Positions 35,499 to 45,160 are shown, numbered from the stretch's first letter. The stretch is 48,620 nt of DNA from an uncultured Candidatus Pelagibacter sp. (GCA_905612375.1 CAJQRS010000011.1:1-48620), one strand, 5' to 3'. Notes: a model not told the origin generated them from the sequence alone. Made by a program: numbers and translations.

Positions 35499-35966
35499 TT
35501 AATTTAATAAGATTAAACTTACATTGAGCACTAGTGCAAAGGAACACCAAAGTAAATAAGGAATCATCAAATAAGAACTTAGCAAGTTGACACGTTTAAA
35601 TCTGAGAATGAGAATGATTATCAAATAAATTAGAATTATTAGTATGAGCAAAGCTAAAATCATTTTGTGCAGAACGAAAAAAACTACACTCCAAGTTGTA
35701 TTAAAAATTAAATGAATAAGATAAATATAAACTGTCTTCATATCTCTATTTTTTGAGTGCCAAAAACTCCAAATCGCAATTGTCATCATTAGATAAAGGG
35801 TTGTCCATACTGGTGCAAAAATCCAATCTGGTGGATTAAAAGATGGTTTAATAAGTAACGAGTACCAAGGCTCTTTAAAGGTAATTGTTGCAAATCCACC
35901 TATAGCTGAAGCTGAGTAAGTAGCTAGAGTAAATAGAATAAAAGATAAAATTTTATTTTTTAGCAT
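35499..35966 (-). CDS. tspO: TspO/MBR family membrane protein
   Basis: TspO proteins are five-helix membrane proteins that bind porphyrins and affect oxygen- and stress-dependent regulation. The sequence has KPSFNPPDWIFAPVWTTLYLMM, a tryptophan-rich middle, and NTTWSVVFFVLH, all typical. Two starts are possible: 35981 (MYNTNML...) and 35966 (MLKNKIL). The latter begins just before helix one as in relatives, and a TATAAT on the minus strand at 35978-35973 lies right in front of it. Neither start has a Shine-Dalgarno. It diverges from the SDR gene. Confidence 0.87.
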   Translation of the reverse strand: MLKNKILSFILFTLATYSASAIGGFATITFKEPWYSLLIKPSFNPPDWIFAPVWTTLYLMMTIAIWSFWHSKNRDMKTVYIYLIHLIFNTTWSVVFFVLHKMILALLILIILIYLIIILILRFKRVNLLSSYLMIPYLLWCSFALVLNVSLILLN

Positions 35967-35987
35967 ATTCGTATTATACATTGATTT

Positions 35988-36749
35988 ATGAATGAAAAAA
36001 AAGTTATTTGGATAACAGGTGCAAGTAGTGGAATTGGTAAGGCTTTAGCTTTAAAATTTGCAAATGAAGGATGGATAGTAGCAGCATCCGCAAGACGAGA
36101 AAATTTACTACAAGACTTAAATAAAGAGAATTCAAATATTCACTCTTTTCCTTTAGATGTTACTAATATTGAACAATGTAAATCTGTTTTTAAAAATATT
36201 ATTGAAAAATTCAATGATGTTGAAATATCTATATTTGGAACTGGCATACACGACCCCAAATCAGAGAAGGAATTCAATCTTGATAAGATTAGAAAAATTA
36301 TGGAAGTTAATTACTTTGGTACAATGAATTCGATTAACTCTGTTTATGAGTATTATAATAATAAAAAAAGTGGCCAAATATCAATCATTTCCTCTGTTGC
36401 TGGATATAGAGGTTTACCTGCAGCAGGAGCTTATTGTGCATCTAAATCTGCTTTAACAAGTTTTGCGGAAAGCCTTCATTTTGAAATGAAAAGAAAAAAT
36501 GTAAGAGTTTCTCTAGTAAGTCCTGGCTTTATTAAAACTCCAATGACAGATCAAAATGATTTTCCAATGCCAATGATAAAGCCACCAGAATTTGCTGCAG
36601 AACAAATTTATATAGGTTTAGTTAAGAAAAAAGGATTTGAAATCCATTTCCCTAAGGCTTTTACATATCTTTTGAAATTTTTAAGTATGTTGCCTAGCAG
36701 TATTTATTTTAAAATTGTTGAAAAAGGGATGAAAAAAATAGATTACTAA
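35988..36749 (+). CDS. Short-chain dehydrogenase/reductase
   Basis: The 253 residues show the cofactor motif ITGASSGIGKALALKFA (about 9-25), the ISIISSVAGYRG serine segment, YCASKSALTSFAESL with the catalytic Tyr and Lys, and SPGFIKTPMTD. The C-terminal 40 residues are amphipathic and may touch the membrane. It converges with the DUF3833 gene, overlapping by four bases. In many proteobacteria an SDR of this kind belongs to the same lipid-modification cluster as the Cfa and DUF1365 genes that follow. Confidence 0.87.
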   Translation: MNEKKVIWITGASSGIGKALALKFANEGWIVAASARRENLLQDLNKENSNIHSFPLDVTNIEQCKSVFKNIIEKFNDVEISIFGTGIHDPKSEKEFNLDKIRKIMEVNYFGTMNSINSVYEYYNNKKSGQISIISSVAGYRGLPAAGAYCASKSALTSFAESLHFEMKRKNVRVSLVSPGFIKTPMTDQNDFPMPMIKPPEFAAEQIYIGLVKKKGFEIHFPKAFTYLLKFLSMLPSSIYFKIVEKGMKKIDY

Positions 36750-37273
36750 TCTTTAACAAACATCACTGTAAGTTCAGCAACTTTTATTCCAAACTTAGTC
36801 ATTGTTGCTCTATTAATTGCTACTTTTTCATCTTGCATAAAAATCCAATCATCAAAAGTGATTTTCATTTCTTTACCTTTAACGGGTACTAATAAAACAT
36901 ATTCAAATTTAAAAGCGGGGCCATATGAATAACCTTTAGCCTTACCAACAACATCGCCTGCTGTACCTTCATAGTTATGTTCATCTAGTTTATCAATTGT
37001 CCATTGTCTTTCTTGAATTTCGCCATCATTCCAATTAAATTTTTCATTTAAAATTAATTGTTTACCATCCCACACACCATTTAAATCAGCTGAAAATTGT
37101 CTAGTTACTTTTCCAGATCTATTTTGCAAAATTCCCCAGGCTTTAACATTTCCAGATAAATACTCTTCTATAATTAATCTTGGTTTTTGGTCCTTAAAGT
37201 CTGTTGGTTTCATATTATTTCCTGTGCAGCTGGTTAATAAAATTAATGATATTAAAGCAAATATAATTTTCAT
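36746..37273 (-). CDS. DUF3833-family lipoprotein
   Basis: This 175-residue protein has a lipoprotein signal MKIIFALISLILLTSC (Cys16) and a lipocalin-like body with FNWNDGEIQERQWTI, AGDVVGKAKGYSYGPAFKFEY and DDWIFMQDEKVAINRATMTKFG, matching the DUF3833 family. Such genes habitually travel with the Cfa-like methyltransferase and DUF1365 genes present here, which suggests a role in handling a modified fatty acid in the periplasm. The biochemical function is unknown. Confidence 0.82.
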   Translation of the reverse strand: MKIIFALISLILLTSCTGNNMKPTDFKDQKPRLIIEEYLSGNVKAWGILQNRSGKVTRQFSADLNGVWDGKQLILNEKFNWNDGEIQERQWTIDKLDEHNYEGTAGDVVGKAKGYSYGPAFKFEYVLLVPVKGKEMKITFDDWIFMQDEKVAINRATMTKFGIKVAELTVMFVKD

Positions 37274-37277
37274 ATGT

Positions 37278-38456
37278 TTATTTATTATATAAAGAGAATT
37301 GAATCAAATCTATATTTCTTGATTTGAAACCAGCCTCACAATATGAAAGGTAAAATTGCCACATCTTTTTAAAAGTTAAGTCAAAACCCTGATCTTTAAT
37401 TGTATCCCATTTTTTATTGAACTCTTCCCTCCAAATAATAAGTGTATCTGAGTAATGATCTGCATAAGAGTTATATTCTCCAAATTTTAAACCATTAATA
37501 TCAATATGATTTTGTATTTCACTTTTGGAGGGCAAAAATCCACCTGGGAAAATATATTTTTGAATAAAATCTTGTTTATTTTTATATCTCTCAAACAAAT
37601 TATCATCAATTGTTATAGCTTGAATACCAACTGTACCTGATGGATTTAAATTCTTCTTTATTGTGTTAAAATAACTGTCTAAATAATTCTGCCCTACTGC
37701 CTCAATCATTTCTATAGATGCAATATGATCATACTTTTTTTTAAGATCTCTATAATCTTTAATTTCAATATTAACTTTTTCATTAAGTCCACATTTATGA
37801 ATTCTTTCTTTAGCAAATTCGAATTGTCTTTTAGAAATGGTAATACAATCTAATTTCACATCATAATTAGTGCCTATATATTCTGCAAAACCACCCCAAC
37901 CACAGCCAATTTCAAGAATATTACTGCCAGCAGTAGGCTTTAAAAGATCAGTTAATTTTTGATATTTATTATTTTGTGCAAGATAAAGATCTTGTTTGGA
38001 ATTTTCAAATATTGCACTTGAGTAAGTTAAAGATTTATCTAACCAAAGAGAGAAGAAATCATTACCAAGATCATAATGTTTTGCGATATTTTCCTTGCTT
38101 CTATTTTTTGTATTTTTAATAAATTTATTCTTAAAAAAATTAATTAAAGGCAAATCAAAAATACCAGAAAACTGATAAATAGTTTTTATATTTCTAGCTG
38201 TTAACTCAATTAAATCAGAAAGATTATTTGTTGTAAAAAAATCTTTCATGTAGGATTCTCCCAAACCTATACTGCCACTTTTGATCAAGTTATAGGTAAG
38301 GCTTTCATCTTTAATTGTTAACGATACTACTAAACTATCCTCTGGATTACCAAATTTTAAAATTTTTCCATCAATCTTGGTTATTTTGAGAAAGCCATGT
38401 TTAATATTCTTTAGTGCATTAAAAACAATTGAATCTGAAATTTTATAAATTATCAT
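37278..38456 (-). CDS. Cyclopropane-fatty-acyl-phospholipid synthase family methyltransferase
   Basis: The 392 residues match the Cfa family. There is an N-terminal lipid-binding domain (about 1-115), then NIAKHYDLGNDFFSLWLDKSLTYSS, the SAM motif LEIGCGWGGFAEYIG (about 174-188), SIEMIEAVG, KYIFPGGFLPS and the C-terminal YCEAGFKSRNIDLIQFSLY. It methylates unsaturated acyl chains of membrane phospholipids. In this gene neighbourhood the product may be a methylated or furan-type fatty acid rather than a cyclopropane. It is spaced four bases from DUF3833 and overlaps DUF1365 by one base. Confidence 0.88.
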   Translation of the reverse strand: MIIYKISDSIVFNALKNIKHGFLKITKIDGKILKFGNPEDSLVVSLTIKDESLTYNLIKSGSIGLGESYMKDFFTTNNLSDLIELTARNIKTIYQFSGIFDLPLINFFKNKFIKNTKNRSKENIAKHYDLGNDFFSLWLDKSLTYSSAIFENSKQDLYLAQNNKYQKLTDLLKPTAGSNILEIGCGWGGFAEYIGTNYDVKLDCITISKRQFEFAKERIHKCGLNEKVNIEIKDYRDLKKKYDHIASIEMIEAVGQNYLDSYFNTIKKNLNPSGTVGIQAITIDDNLFERYKNKQDFIQKYIFPGGFLPSKSEIQNHIDINGLKFGEYNSYADHYSDTLIIWREEFNKKWDTIKDQGFDLTFKKMWQFYLSYCEAGFKSRNIDLIQFSLYNK

Positions 38457-39223
38457 TAATTTTCTAAAGTAATGTTATTTTTAATCTTAATTTTTTTACT
38501 TATAAACTTTATTCCTTTTGTCCACAATTTAAATGCCTCAAAGTGTATCGCTAAAATAATCTTAAATGTCATTAGCGGATGTTTTAAATAAGATTTAAGT
38601 AAGTTAGAGTTATTTAATTCACTTTTAACACCATCTTGTGATGCATAAAGAATTTTACCTTCTGGGTCCTGTAAATCAATAATCACTGAAATCTTATTAC
38701 CTGGTTTTAGTAGTCTAAAAAAATAAATACAATTCATAGGTATAAATGGCGAAACATGAAATTTTTTTTTACACACATGTTGTATTAAATTTTGATCTTT
38801 TTTAGTTTTAAAAACATAGGTATGTTGTTCACCAAATGTATTCTTAACTTCATAAAGAATAGATATTAGATCAGAATTTTTATCATATACGTAAAATACG
38901 CTTAAAGGATTGAATACATATCCAAATATTCTGGGATAGCACAAAAGTTTAATTTGAATATCATTACAATCAATGTCATTTTTCTTTAAATGATCTATGA
39001 CCCAATTTTTAAGTGAACTTCCATCTCTAGGGCCATGATCTTTATTAAAGAAGCTAATAATATTAAATTTATCATATGAGAATATTTTTAAATTTTTATT
39101 TAATAACTCTATTTCTGATAAATCTATAAGTAATGAGAACACTTTATAATTGAAAGTATGAATTTTTGGCTTGAACCTTTTATGAATTACGGTTCCTGTA
39201 TAAATATACGAATGTTTAATCAT
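38456..39223 (-). CDS. DUF1365-family protein
   Basis: This 255-residue protein has YTGTVIHKRFKPKIHTFNYKVF near the start, DHGPRDGSSLKNWVIDHL, YPRIFGYVFNPLSVFYVYD and FHVSPFIPMNCIYFF, the conserved features of DUF1365. The family has no agreed reaction but is nearly always found between a flavin amine-oxidase-like gene and a Cfa-like gene, as here. It overlaps the flavoprotein gene by eight bases, so the three are probably translated as a unit. Confidence 0.87.
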   Translation of the reverse strand: MIKHSYIYTGTVIHKRFKPKIHTFNYKVFSLLIDLSEIELLNKNLKIFSYDKFNIISFFNKDHGPRDGSSLKNWVIDHLKKNDIDCNDIQIKLLCYPRIFGYVFNPLSVFYVYDKNSDLISILYEVKNTFGEQHTYVFKTKKDQNLIQHVCKKKFHVSPFIPMNCIYFFRLLKPGNKISVIIDLQDPEGKILYASQDGVKSELNNSNLLKSYLKHPLMTFKIILAIHFEAFKLWTKGIKFISKKIKIKNNITLEN

Positions 39224-40460
39224 TAAGCATTTTTAGCATTTCAATAGAGGACTTTATTCCATCCTCATGAAAACCATAACCAAAATAACTCCCACAAAAT
39301 AAAATATTTTTTTTATTTTGAATTTTTTGAAGATTGCTTTGGTTTAATAGTGCATCTGCATCAAAATAAGGGTGAGTAAACCCGACTTTTTTGTATGTTT
39401 TATTGGCCAGTATTTCTCTAAAAGGATTAATTGTTAAAAAAATGTTTTTATCTATTTTTAGGTTTTGTAACTGGTTTAACCAATATGTTACCGATGTTTT
39501 TTCAATATTATCTGCACTCATTGACGAATTCCAAGAACACCATGCATTCTTATTTTTAGGCATAATACTTTCGTCAAAATGAATAACTGCTGTATTTCCT
39601 CTATATTTAAAATTTTTTAATATGAGCTCTTCATCTGAAGTTGGATTATCAATTATTTTTAAAGCCTCATCAGCATGCGTTGCAATTACAACTTTGTCAT
39701 AATCAAAAAACTCATTCTCTTCACCATAAAAAATTTTGGCCCCAAAATCATTTCTAACAACCTTATTTATATTATAATTTTTAAAGTGCTCTCCACTAAT
39801 TTGGCTTATTATTTTATCAACATAAGTCTTACTTCTATTTGCTACCGTAAACCATTTTGGTCTATTTTTTATTTTAAACAAACCATGATTTTTAAAAAAA
39901 TTTAAAAAGAATGATAAAGGCATTTGTGTAGCTTCTAAAGGTGGCATTGACCAAATTGCTGATACCATTGGAATAATATGATAATTAATAAAATAATCTG
40001 ATATTTTTATTTCTTTTAAATGTTCCCCTAATGTTGTTGATTTAACATCTTCTGTTTCTATTTTTTCACAGTTTTTATAAAAACTAATTATTTCAAAAAA
40101 CATTTTAATAAACTTTATATTTAATAAATTTTTTTTATTTGAAAAAATTCCTCCTAGGCCTTTACCGCAGTATTCCATGTCACTACCATTTACAGATACT
40201 GAAAATGACATGTCGCTTTTCTCAATCTCTATTTTGTTTTCTGAAAAAAAATTAATTAAATTTGGGTAGGTATTTTTATTAAACACCATAAACCCAATAT
40301 CTACAGCAATTTCTTTATTGTGGTCATAAGCTATTTTTATTGTATTTGCGTGACCACCAAATTGATTTTCTTTTTCAAATAAATCAACCTTATGTTTTTT
40401 GGATAAATAATAAGCTGCACTTAATCCAGATATGCCAGCACCAACTACAGCAATTTTCAT
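39216..40460 (-). CDS. FAD-dependent amine-oxidase-like protein (NAD(P)-binding Rossmann family)
   Basis: This 414-residue protein has the N-terminal FAD fold (VVGAGISGLSAAYYLSKKHKVDLFEKENQFGGHANT, about residues 5-40), DIGFMVFNKNTYPNL, KVVIATHADEALKII, and near the end ILFCGSYFGYGFHEDGIKSS, typical of the flavoproteins linked to DUF1365 and Cfa genes. A desaturase- or oxidase-like step on a membrane lipid is the likely role. It begins 12 bases after the gcvP stop, on the same strand, so read-through from the glycine cleavage operon is possible. Confidence 0.87.
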   Translation of the reverse strand: MKIAVVGAGISGLSAAYYLSKKHKVDLFEKENQFGGHANTIKIAYDHNKEIAVDIGFMVFNKNTYPNLINFFSENKIEIEKSDMSFSVSVNGSDMEYCGKGLGGIFSNKKNLLNIKFIKMFFEIISFYKNCEKIETEDVKSTTLGEHLKEIKISDYFINYHIIPMVSAIWSMPPLEATQMPLSFFLNFFKNHGLFKIKNRPKWFTVANRSKTYVDKIISQISGEHFKNYNINKVVRNDFGAKIFYGEENEFFDYDKVVIATHADEALKIIDNPTSDEELILKNFKYRGNTAVIHFDESIMPKNKNAWCSWNSSMSADNIEKTSVTYWLNQLQNLKIDKNIFLTINPFREILANKTYKKVGFTHPYFDADALLNQSNLQKIQNKKNILFCGSYFGYGFHEDGIKSSIEMLKMLND

Positions 40461-40472
40461 CTTAATAAATCT

Positions 40473-43331
40473 TTAGGCTGCTGTGTCTTCGTACTCTTCC
40501 ATTGATGGACATGTACAAAATAAGTTTTTATCTCCATAAACATTATCTACCCTAGCAACTGGAGGCCAATATTTATTTGTTCTTAAAAACTCTGAAGGAT
40601 AAGCGGCCTCTTCTCTTTCATACTTATGTTCCCACTTATTTGCCGTTAATTCAACGTGTGTATGTGGCGCATTCTTCAATGGATTATCAATTTTATCATA
40701 TTCACCTGATTGAATTTTATCAATTTCTTGTTTTATTTTTTGCAGAGTGGAGCAAAATTTATCTATTTCACTCAAACTTTCACTTTCTGTAGGCTCAATC
40801 ATCATAGTACCTGCTACTGGCCACGACATTGTTGGGGCGTGATAGCCAAAATCAATTAATCGTTTTGCAATATCTTCTTCTGTTATTCCTGTATCACTCT
40901 TTATTGATCTAATATCAATAATACATTCATGAGCTACATTGCCAGTTTTACCCTTATATAAGATTGGAAATGAATCTTTGAGCTTATGTGCAATATAATT
41001 TGCATTCAATATAGCTACTTGTGAAGCCTTTCTTAAACCTTCAGAACCCATCATCTTTATATACATCCATGAAATTGATAAAATACTTGAACTTCCCCAG
41101 GGTGCTGCAGATACGGCTCCCATACCTGTTGCAGGACCACAATCTTTTATCACTGAATGTTTTGGTAAAAATATTTCTAAATGTTTTTTACAGGCTATCG
41201 GTCCCATACCAGGTCCACCGCCACCATGTGGTATACAAAATGTTTTATGTAAATTTATATGACAAACATCGGGACCAAAATTTCCAGGTTTTGCAATTCC
41301 TACTAATGCATTTAAATTTGCTCCATCCATGTAAACTTGTCCACCATGATTATGAATTAAATCACAAATATCTGTTATTTTTTCTTCAAATACTCCGTGT
41401 GTTGAAGGGTAAGTAACCATAAGTGCTGCTAAATTTTTTGAGTGTTCTTCAGCTTTAGTTTTTAAATCCTCATAGTCTACATTTCCATGTTGATCACACT
41501 TCACTACAACAACTTTCATACCAACCATTTGAGCACTTGCTGGGTTTGTACCATGTGCAGAACTTGGAATTAAACAAACATTACGATTTGTTTCATTATT
41601 TTTCTCATGAAATTTACGTATCACCATTAAACCAGCGAACTCACCTTGTGCTCCAGCATTCGGTTGTAATGAAACACCAGAAAATCCTGTGATTGATCTT
41701 AACCAATTTTTTAAATCAGTAAACAGTTCTCTATAACCTTCCATTTGCTCTACTGGAGAAAAAGGATGTGGTTGAGAAAACTCTTTCCATGTAACTGGTA
41801 TCATTTCAGAAACGGCATTAAGCTTCATGGTGCACGAGCCTAAAGCAATCATAGATTTATTTAAGGCAATATCTGAATCTTCTAATTTTTTTAAATATCT
41901 AAGCATTTCTGTTTCAGAATGGTAATTGTTAAAAACAGGATGATCTAAATAACTTGAAGTTCTTAAAAGGTTTTCAGGTATATTAGATAAATTCTCACTC
42001 ATATTTTCTTTTATAGTCTCTGAGCAATTAAAAATTTTTAATAATTGATTCGCTCTATAGATATTTTTTCTTTCATCAAAAGAAACAGCTAACATTTCAG
42101 AATTTACTTTTCTGATATTGACATGTTGATCTAATGCATTTTTATAAATCTTATCAGTTTTATCTAATGTTTTAATTGTTACAGTATCAAAAAAATGATC
42201 TGAATAGAGTTCATAGCCAGATTGTTTTAATTTATCTGCAAAATTTTTAGTTAGTTGAGAAACACTTTCAGCAATTTTTTTAATACCTTGAGGCCCATGA
42301 TAGACGGCATATGCAGCAGAGACTATTGCCAATAATGCTTGTGCTGTACATATATTACTTGTGGCTTTATCTCTTCTTATGTGTTGCTCTCTTGTTTGAA
42401 GAGCAAGTCTATAAGCTTTTTTACCATGTCTATCTACTGACACTCCAACTATTCTTCCTGGCATTGATCTTTTATATTCATCTTTAGTTGCAAAAAATGC
42501 TGCATGTGGACCTCCATAACCCATTGGGATTCCAAAACGTTGGGAACTACCAACCGCAATATCAGCACCTAATTCAGATGGTGTTTTTAACTTAGCAAGA
42601 GCTAATAAATCACATACTAAAACTGCTTTTCCATTATGCTTGTGTATTTTACTTATAGCTTCACTAGGATCCTTGATATCTCCTAACGTACCTGGATATT
42701 GAATAATCCCACATATAATATCTTCTTTAATATCTTTATCTTCATCTCCAACAATTATTTCTAAACCTAATGGTTCTGCTCTTGTTCTGATAACATCAAT
42801 AGTTTGTGGGTGACAATTTTTTGAAACAAAAACTTTTTTATTCTCAGATTTAGATACTCTATAACTCAAGCCCATAGCCTCTGCTGCTGCAGTTCCCTCA
42901 TCTAGAAGCGATGCATTAGCAATATCCATTCCCGTAAAATCTATAATCATTTGTTGAAAATTGAGCAACATTTCAAGTCTACCCTGTGCCACTTCAGGCT
43001 GGTATGGAGTGTAAGAAGTGTACCACCCTGGATTTTCTAATATATTTCTAAGTATTACGTAAGGAGTATAAGTTCCATAATAACCCATTCCTATAAAGCT
43101 TGAATAAACTTCATTTTTTTTTGCAATATTTTTTAATTTTCTAAGAGCCTTATATTCAGAGTTTGGATCACCAATATCTAGATCATCTTTGAGAAGAATT
43201 TTTTCTGGTACTGTATCTTTTATTAACCCATCTAGACTTTTATAACCCAATTCTTTGAGCATAATATCTTGTTCTGCCTCAGATGGACCTATGTGTCTTT
43301 GTATAAAATCTTTTTGAGCATTTTTTAACAT
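40473..43331 (-). CDS. gcvP: Glycine dehydrogenase (decarboxylating), P-protein
   Basis: GcvP decarboxylates glycine and passes the aminomethyl group to lipoyl-GcvH. At 952 residues it is the single-chain form with both halves: [14 protein letters not shown] at the N-terminus, [32 protein letters not shown], and the PLP lysine in [20 protein letters not shown]. It is third in the gcvT-gcvH-gcvP operon and starts directly after the gcvH stop. Confidence 0.97.
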   Translation of the reverse strand: MLKNAQKDFIQRHIGPSEAEQDIMLKELGYKSLDGLIKDTVPEKILLKDDLDIGDPNSEYKALRKLKNIAKKNEVYSSFIGMGYYGTYTPYVILRNILENPGWYTSYTPYQPEVAQGRLEMLLNFQQMIIDFTGMDIANASLLDEGTAAAEAMGLSYRVSKSENKKVFVSKNCHPQTIDVIRTRAEPLGLEIIVGDEDKDIKEDIICGIIQYPGTLGDIKDPSEAISKIHKHNGKAVLVCDLLALAKLKTPSELGADIAVGSSQRFGIPMGYGGPHAAFFATKDEYKRSMPGRIVGVSVDRHGKKAYRLALQTREQHIRRDKATSNICTAQALLAIVSAAYAVYHGPQGIKKIAESVSQLTKNFADKLKQSGYELYSDHFFDTVTIKTLDKTDKIYKNALDQHVNIRKVNSEMLAVSFDERKNIYRANQLLKIFNCSETIKENMSENLSNIPENLLRTSSYLDHPVFNNYHSETEMLRYLKKLEDSDIALNKSMIALGSCTMKLNAVSEMIPVTWKEFSQPHPFSPVEQMEGYRELFTDLKNWLRSITGFSGVSLQPNAGAQGEFAGLMVIRKFHEKNNETNRNVCLIPSSAHGTNPASAQMVGMKVVVVKCDQHGNVDYEDLKTKAEEHSKNLAALMVTYPSTHGVFEEKITDICDLIHNHGGQVYMDGANLNALVGIAKPGNFGPDVCHINLHKTFCIPHGGGGPGMGPIACKKHLEIFLPKHSVIKDCGPATGMGAVSAAPWGSSSILSISWMYIKMMGSEGLRKASQVAILNANYIAHKLKDSFPILYKGKTGNVAHECIIDIRSIKSDTGITEEDIAKRLIDFGYHAPTMSWPVAGTMMIEPTESESLSEIDKFCSTLQKIKQEIDKIQSGEYDKIDNPLKNAPHTHVELTANKWEHKYEREEAAYPSEFLRTNKYWPPVARVDNVYGDKNLFCTCPSMEEYEDTAA

Positions 43332-43712
43332 TTAATTACCACTTTCTTTTGAAAATTTTTCGTATTCTTCCTTATTCATTAATGAATCCATTTCAGATTT
43401 ATTAGAAATTTTTAGTTTAAAAAACCAAGCTTTGTTCTCTGGATCAGCATTAATTTTTGCAGGATCGTCAACAATTGACTGGTTATTTTCAATAATTTCT
43501 CCTGATACAGGTGTATAAATATCACTTGCAGCTTTCGTAGATTCTACAACACCAGCATTACCATCTTTAGCAACAGATGATCCTAATTCTGGTAACTCTA
43601 CAAAAACAATGTCCCCCAACATTTCTGTTGCATGTTGCGTAATTCCTATAGTAGCTGTATCTCCATCTAATTTAATCCACTCATGTTCTTTAGAAAACTT
43701 TACTTCACTCAT
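43332..43712 (-). CDS. gcvH: Glycine cleavage system H protein
   Basis: GcvH shuttles the aminomethyl group on a lipoyl arm between the P, T and L proteins. The 126 residues show [36 protein letters not shown] and the lipoylation lysine, Lys60, in [18 protein letters not shown]. It overlaps gcvT by four bases and abuts gcvP. Confidence 0.97.
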   Translation of the reverse strand: MSEVKFSKEHEWIKLDGDTATIGITQHATEMLGDIVFVELPELGSSVAKDGNAGVVESTKAASDIYTPVSGEIIENNQSIVDDPAKINADPENKAWFFKLKISNKSEMDSLMNKEEYEKFSKESGN

Positions 43713-44815
43713 TGATTTACTCCTTTCACATAACTTTTTTTATAAAATGGCAAATTACTTATGCTTGCCGGATATTTTTTTCCTCTTACTTCTAAAAAAA
43801 TTTTTGTATCTACTTTAGAAAATGAACTTTCTATATATCCCATAGCTATTGGCACTTGAATGCTTGGTCCAAAAGTTCCACTTGTAATTTCACCAATATT
43901 TTTATTATCTTCACTAAATATCAGCGTGTTTTCTCTTGCTATAATTCTTCCCTCAGGTTTAATGCCAACTCTTACTTTACTTGTGCCCTTTTCTATCTGA
44001 GATTTGATTTTTTCAAAACCTATAAAACCACCAGTAATAATTCTATTTTTAGATATTGCCCATTTTAAACTTGCTTCTATAGGGCTTTTGTTAATATCCA
44101 TATCATGTCCATACAAACAAAGTCCTGCTTCTAATCTTAAGGTATCTCTTGCTCCTAGACCTATTAAATTTGCCCCTTCATTAATAAGTTTTTCTGTAAA
44201 TAATTCTGTATACTTGTTCTTCATTGATATCTCAAAACCATCTTCACCTGTATAACCTGATCTAGTAATGTAGACGCTATCATCTAGGTAATTAAAACTA
44301 TTACCATTCATAAAGTTTAATTCAGATACACTGTGAATTATTTTTTCTAATATCTTCACTGCTTTAGGGCCTTGAATGGCTATAAGTGACAATTCTTCAC
44401 TTAAATTCATTTCATACTTGTCTCCTAGTAATTTTTTCAGAAGTTCGAAATCTGAATATTTACAGGCAGCATTTAGCACAATATTAAATCCGCCAGCTAC
44501 TTTTGTGATAATTAGATCATCATGAATGCCTGCCTCATCATTCATTAGAAAGCTATATTTTGATTGGTTTAGTTTACAATTCTTTAATTCAGCTGGAAAA
44601 ATTTTCTCAAGGTCTTCAGCTAATAGATCATCACCTTTAATAAATAGCTGGCCCATGTGAGATACATCGAAGATACCTGCGTTATCTCTTGTACTTTTGT
44701 GTTCTTCAATAATGCCCTTTGAATACTGAATAGGCATTTCATAACCTGCAAATGAAACTAATTTTGCTCCATATTTTTTGTGTAATGAATTTAATGCTGT
44801 TATTTTATTTTCCAT
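43709..44815 (-). CDS. gcvT: Aminomethyltransferase (glycine cleavage T protein)
   Basis: GcvT releases ammonia and moves the one-carbon unit to tetrahydrofolate. The 368 residues have [67 protein letters not shown] and [11 protein letters not shown], all canonical. It is first in the operon. The start codon at 44815-44813 lies inside a 12-base sequence complementary to part of the glycine riboswitch just upstream, so initiation is probably controlled by RNA folding. Confidence 0.97.
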   Translation of the reverse strand: MENKITALNSLHKKYGAKLVSFAGYEMPIQYSKGIIEEHKSTRDNAGIFDVSHMGQLFIKGDDLLAEDLEKIFPAELKNCKLNQSKYSFLMNDEAGIHDDLIITKVAGGFNIVLNAACKYSDFELLKKLLGDKYEMNLSEELSLIAIQGPKAVKILEKIIHSVSELNFMNGNSFNYLDDSVYITRSGYTGEDGFEISMKNKYTELFTEKLINEGANLIGLGARDTLRLEAGLCLYGHDMDINKSPIEASLKWAISKNRIITGGFIGFEKIKSQIEKGTSKVRVGIKPEGRIIARENTLIFSEDNKNIGEITSGTFGPSIQVPIAMGYIESSFSKVDTKIFLEVRGKKYPASISNLPFYKKSYVKGVNQ

Positions 44816-44900
44816 ATTAACTCTTCAATACCCATCTGTATGTTTGCCTGAGAGTTTTGCTCCTTCGGCGAGAATTTAATCTCTTTCCAGAGTTAATATG
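44813..44900 (-). promoter_or_regulatory. Complementary arms joining aptamer 2 to the gcvT start codon
   Basis: On the minus strand CATATTAACTCT (44900-44889, start of aptamer 2) is a perfect 12-base complement of AGAGTTAATATG (44824-44813), which contains the gcvT ATG. The arms are 64 bases apart. If they pair, the start codon and the bases before it are buried, pointing to translational control rather than a terminator; no T-tract hairpin is visible in the leader. Confidence 0.7.
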
Positions 44901-44996
44901 CTACGGTCCTTTTGCCTGAGAGATTCCTGGGTGGTTGCTCCTTCGGCGGCCATGGTAAAGCAGTAAACGTTGGCTTTCTTGACACTCTTCCGTACT
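44816..44996 (-). promoter_or_regulatory. Tandem glycine riboswitch upstream of gcvT
   Basis: On the minus strand two glycine aptamers follow each other. Aptamer 1 runs from about 44994 to 44902, with a short P1 of TACGG with CCGTA. Aptamer 2 runs from about 44900 into the gcvT leader. Each has the conserved CGCCGAAGGAGC (44948-44937 and 44870-44859) and CTCTCAGGCAAA (44922-44911 and 44854-44843). The gcvT start follows after about 27 bases. Glycine riboswitches in front of glycine cleavage genes are well known, including in SAR11. Confidence 0.95.
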
Positions 44997-45011
44997 TCTA
45001 TGAATTAGAAT

Positions 45012-45040
45012 TTAACCTTATTCATTAAAGAAATTATAGT
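45012..45040 (+). promoter_or_regulatory. Divergent promoter for the candidate small RNA
   Basis: On the plus strand TTAACC (45012-45017) and TATAGT (45035-45040) are 17 bases apart. This -10 overlaps the gcv -10 (45033-45038) on the other strand, so the two promoters would compete. The start would be near 45047. Confidence 0.4.
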
Positions 45041-45061
45041 AATAAATAAGAGTTAAGACAA
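45033..45061 (-). promoter_or_regulatory. Promoter of the gcvTHP operon
   Basis: On the minus strand TTGTCT (45061-45056) and TATAAT (45038-45033) are separated by exactly 17 bases. Transcription would start near 45026, giving a leader of about 210 bases that contains the whole riboswitch. Confidence 0.65.
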
Positions 45062-45160
45062 GGGTTTACTGTCCCCATACTCTGCCACGCTTTAGGCCTG
45101 GTTATTTCATTGGGCATATAAGACCCAAAGCAATCAAATAAAGTGATCTTATGTCTTTTT
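45047..45160 (+). ncRNA. Candidate structured small RNA, family unknown
   Basis: This stretch between gcvT and gor holds no reading frame of note and is visibly richer in G and C than the surrounding spacer. The plus strand can form a long rod: AAGACA (45055-45060) with TGTCTT (45152-45157), then AGGG with TCTT and TTACT with AGTGA. Inside it, GCCTGGTT can pair with ATTGGGC. The stem runs into TTTTT, as in an intrinsic terminator. Length is about 110 bases. A 6S-like regulatory RNA is one idea, but no family signature was recognised. It could instead be part of the gor leader. Confidence 0.45.

Noticed and set aside
40577..44255. Several plus-strand frames of 63-131 codons opposite gcvP and gcvT
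   Set aside because: They lie within strongly conserved genes on the other strand and their translations are low-complexity shadows without ribosome sites.
45047..45160. tRNA, SRP RNA or RNase P RNA in the gcvT-gor spacer
   Set aside because: None of the diagnostic motifs (GTTCRANNC, GGAAG tetraloop region, RNase P core) is present on either strand.
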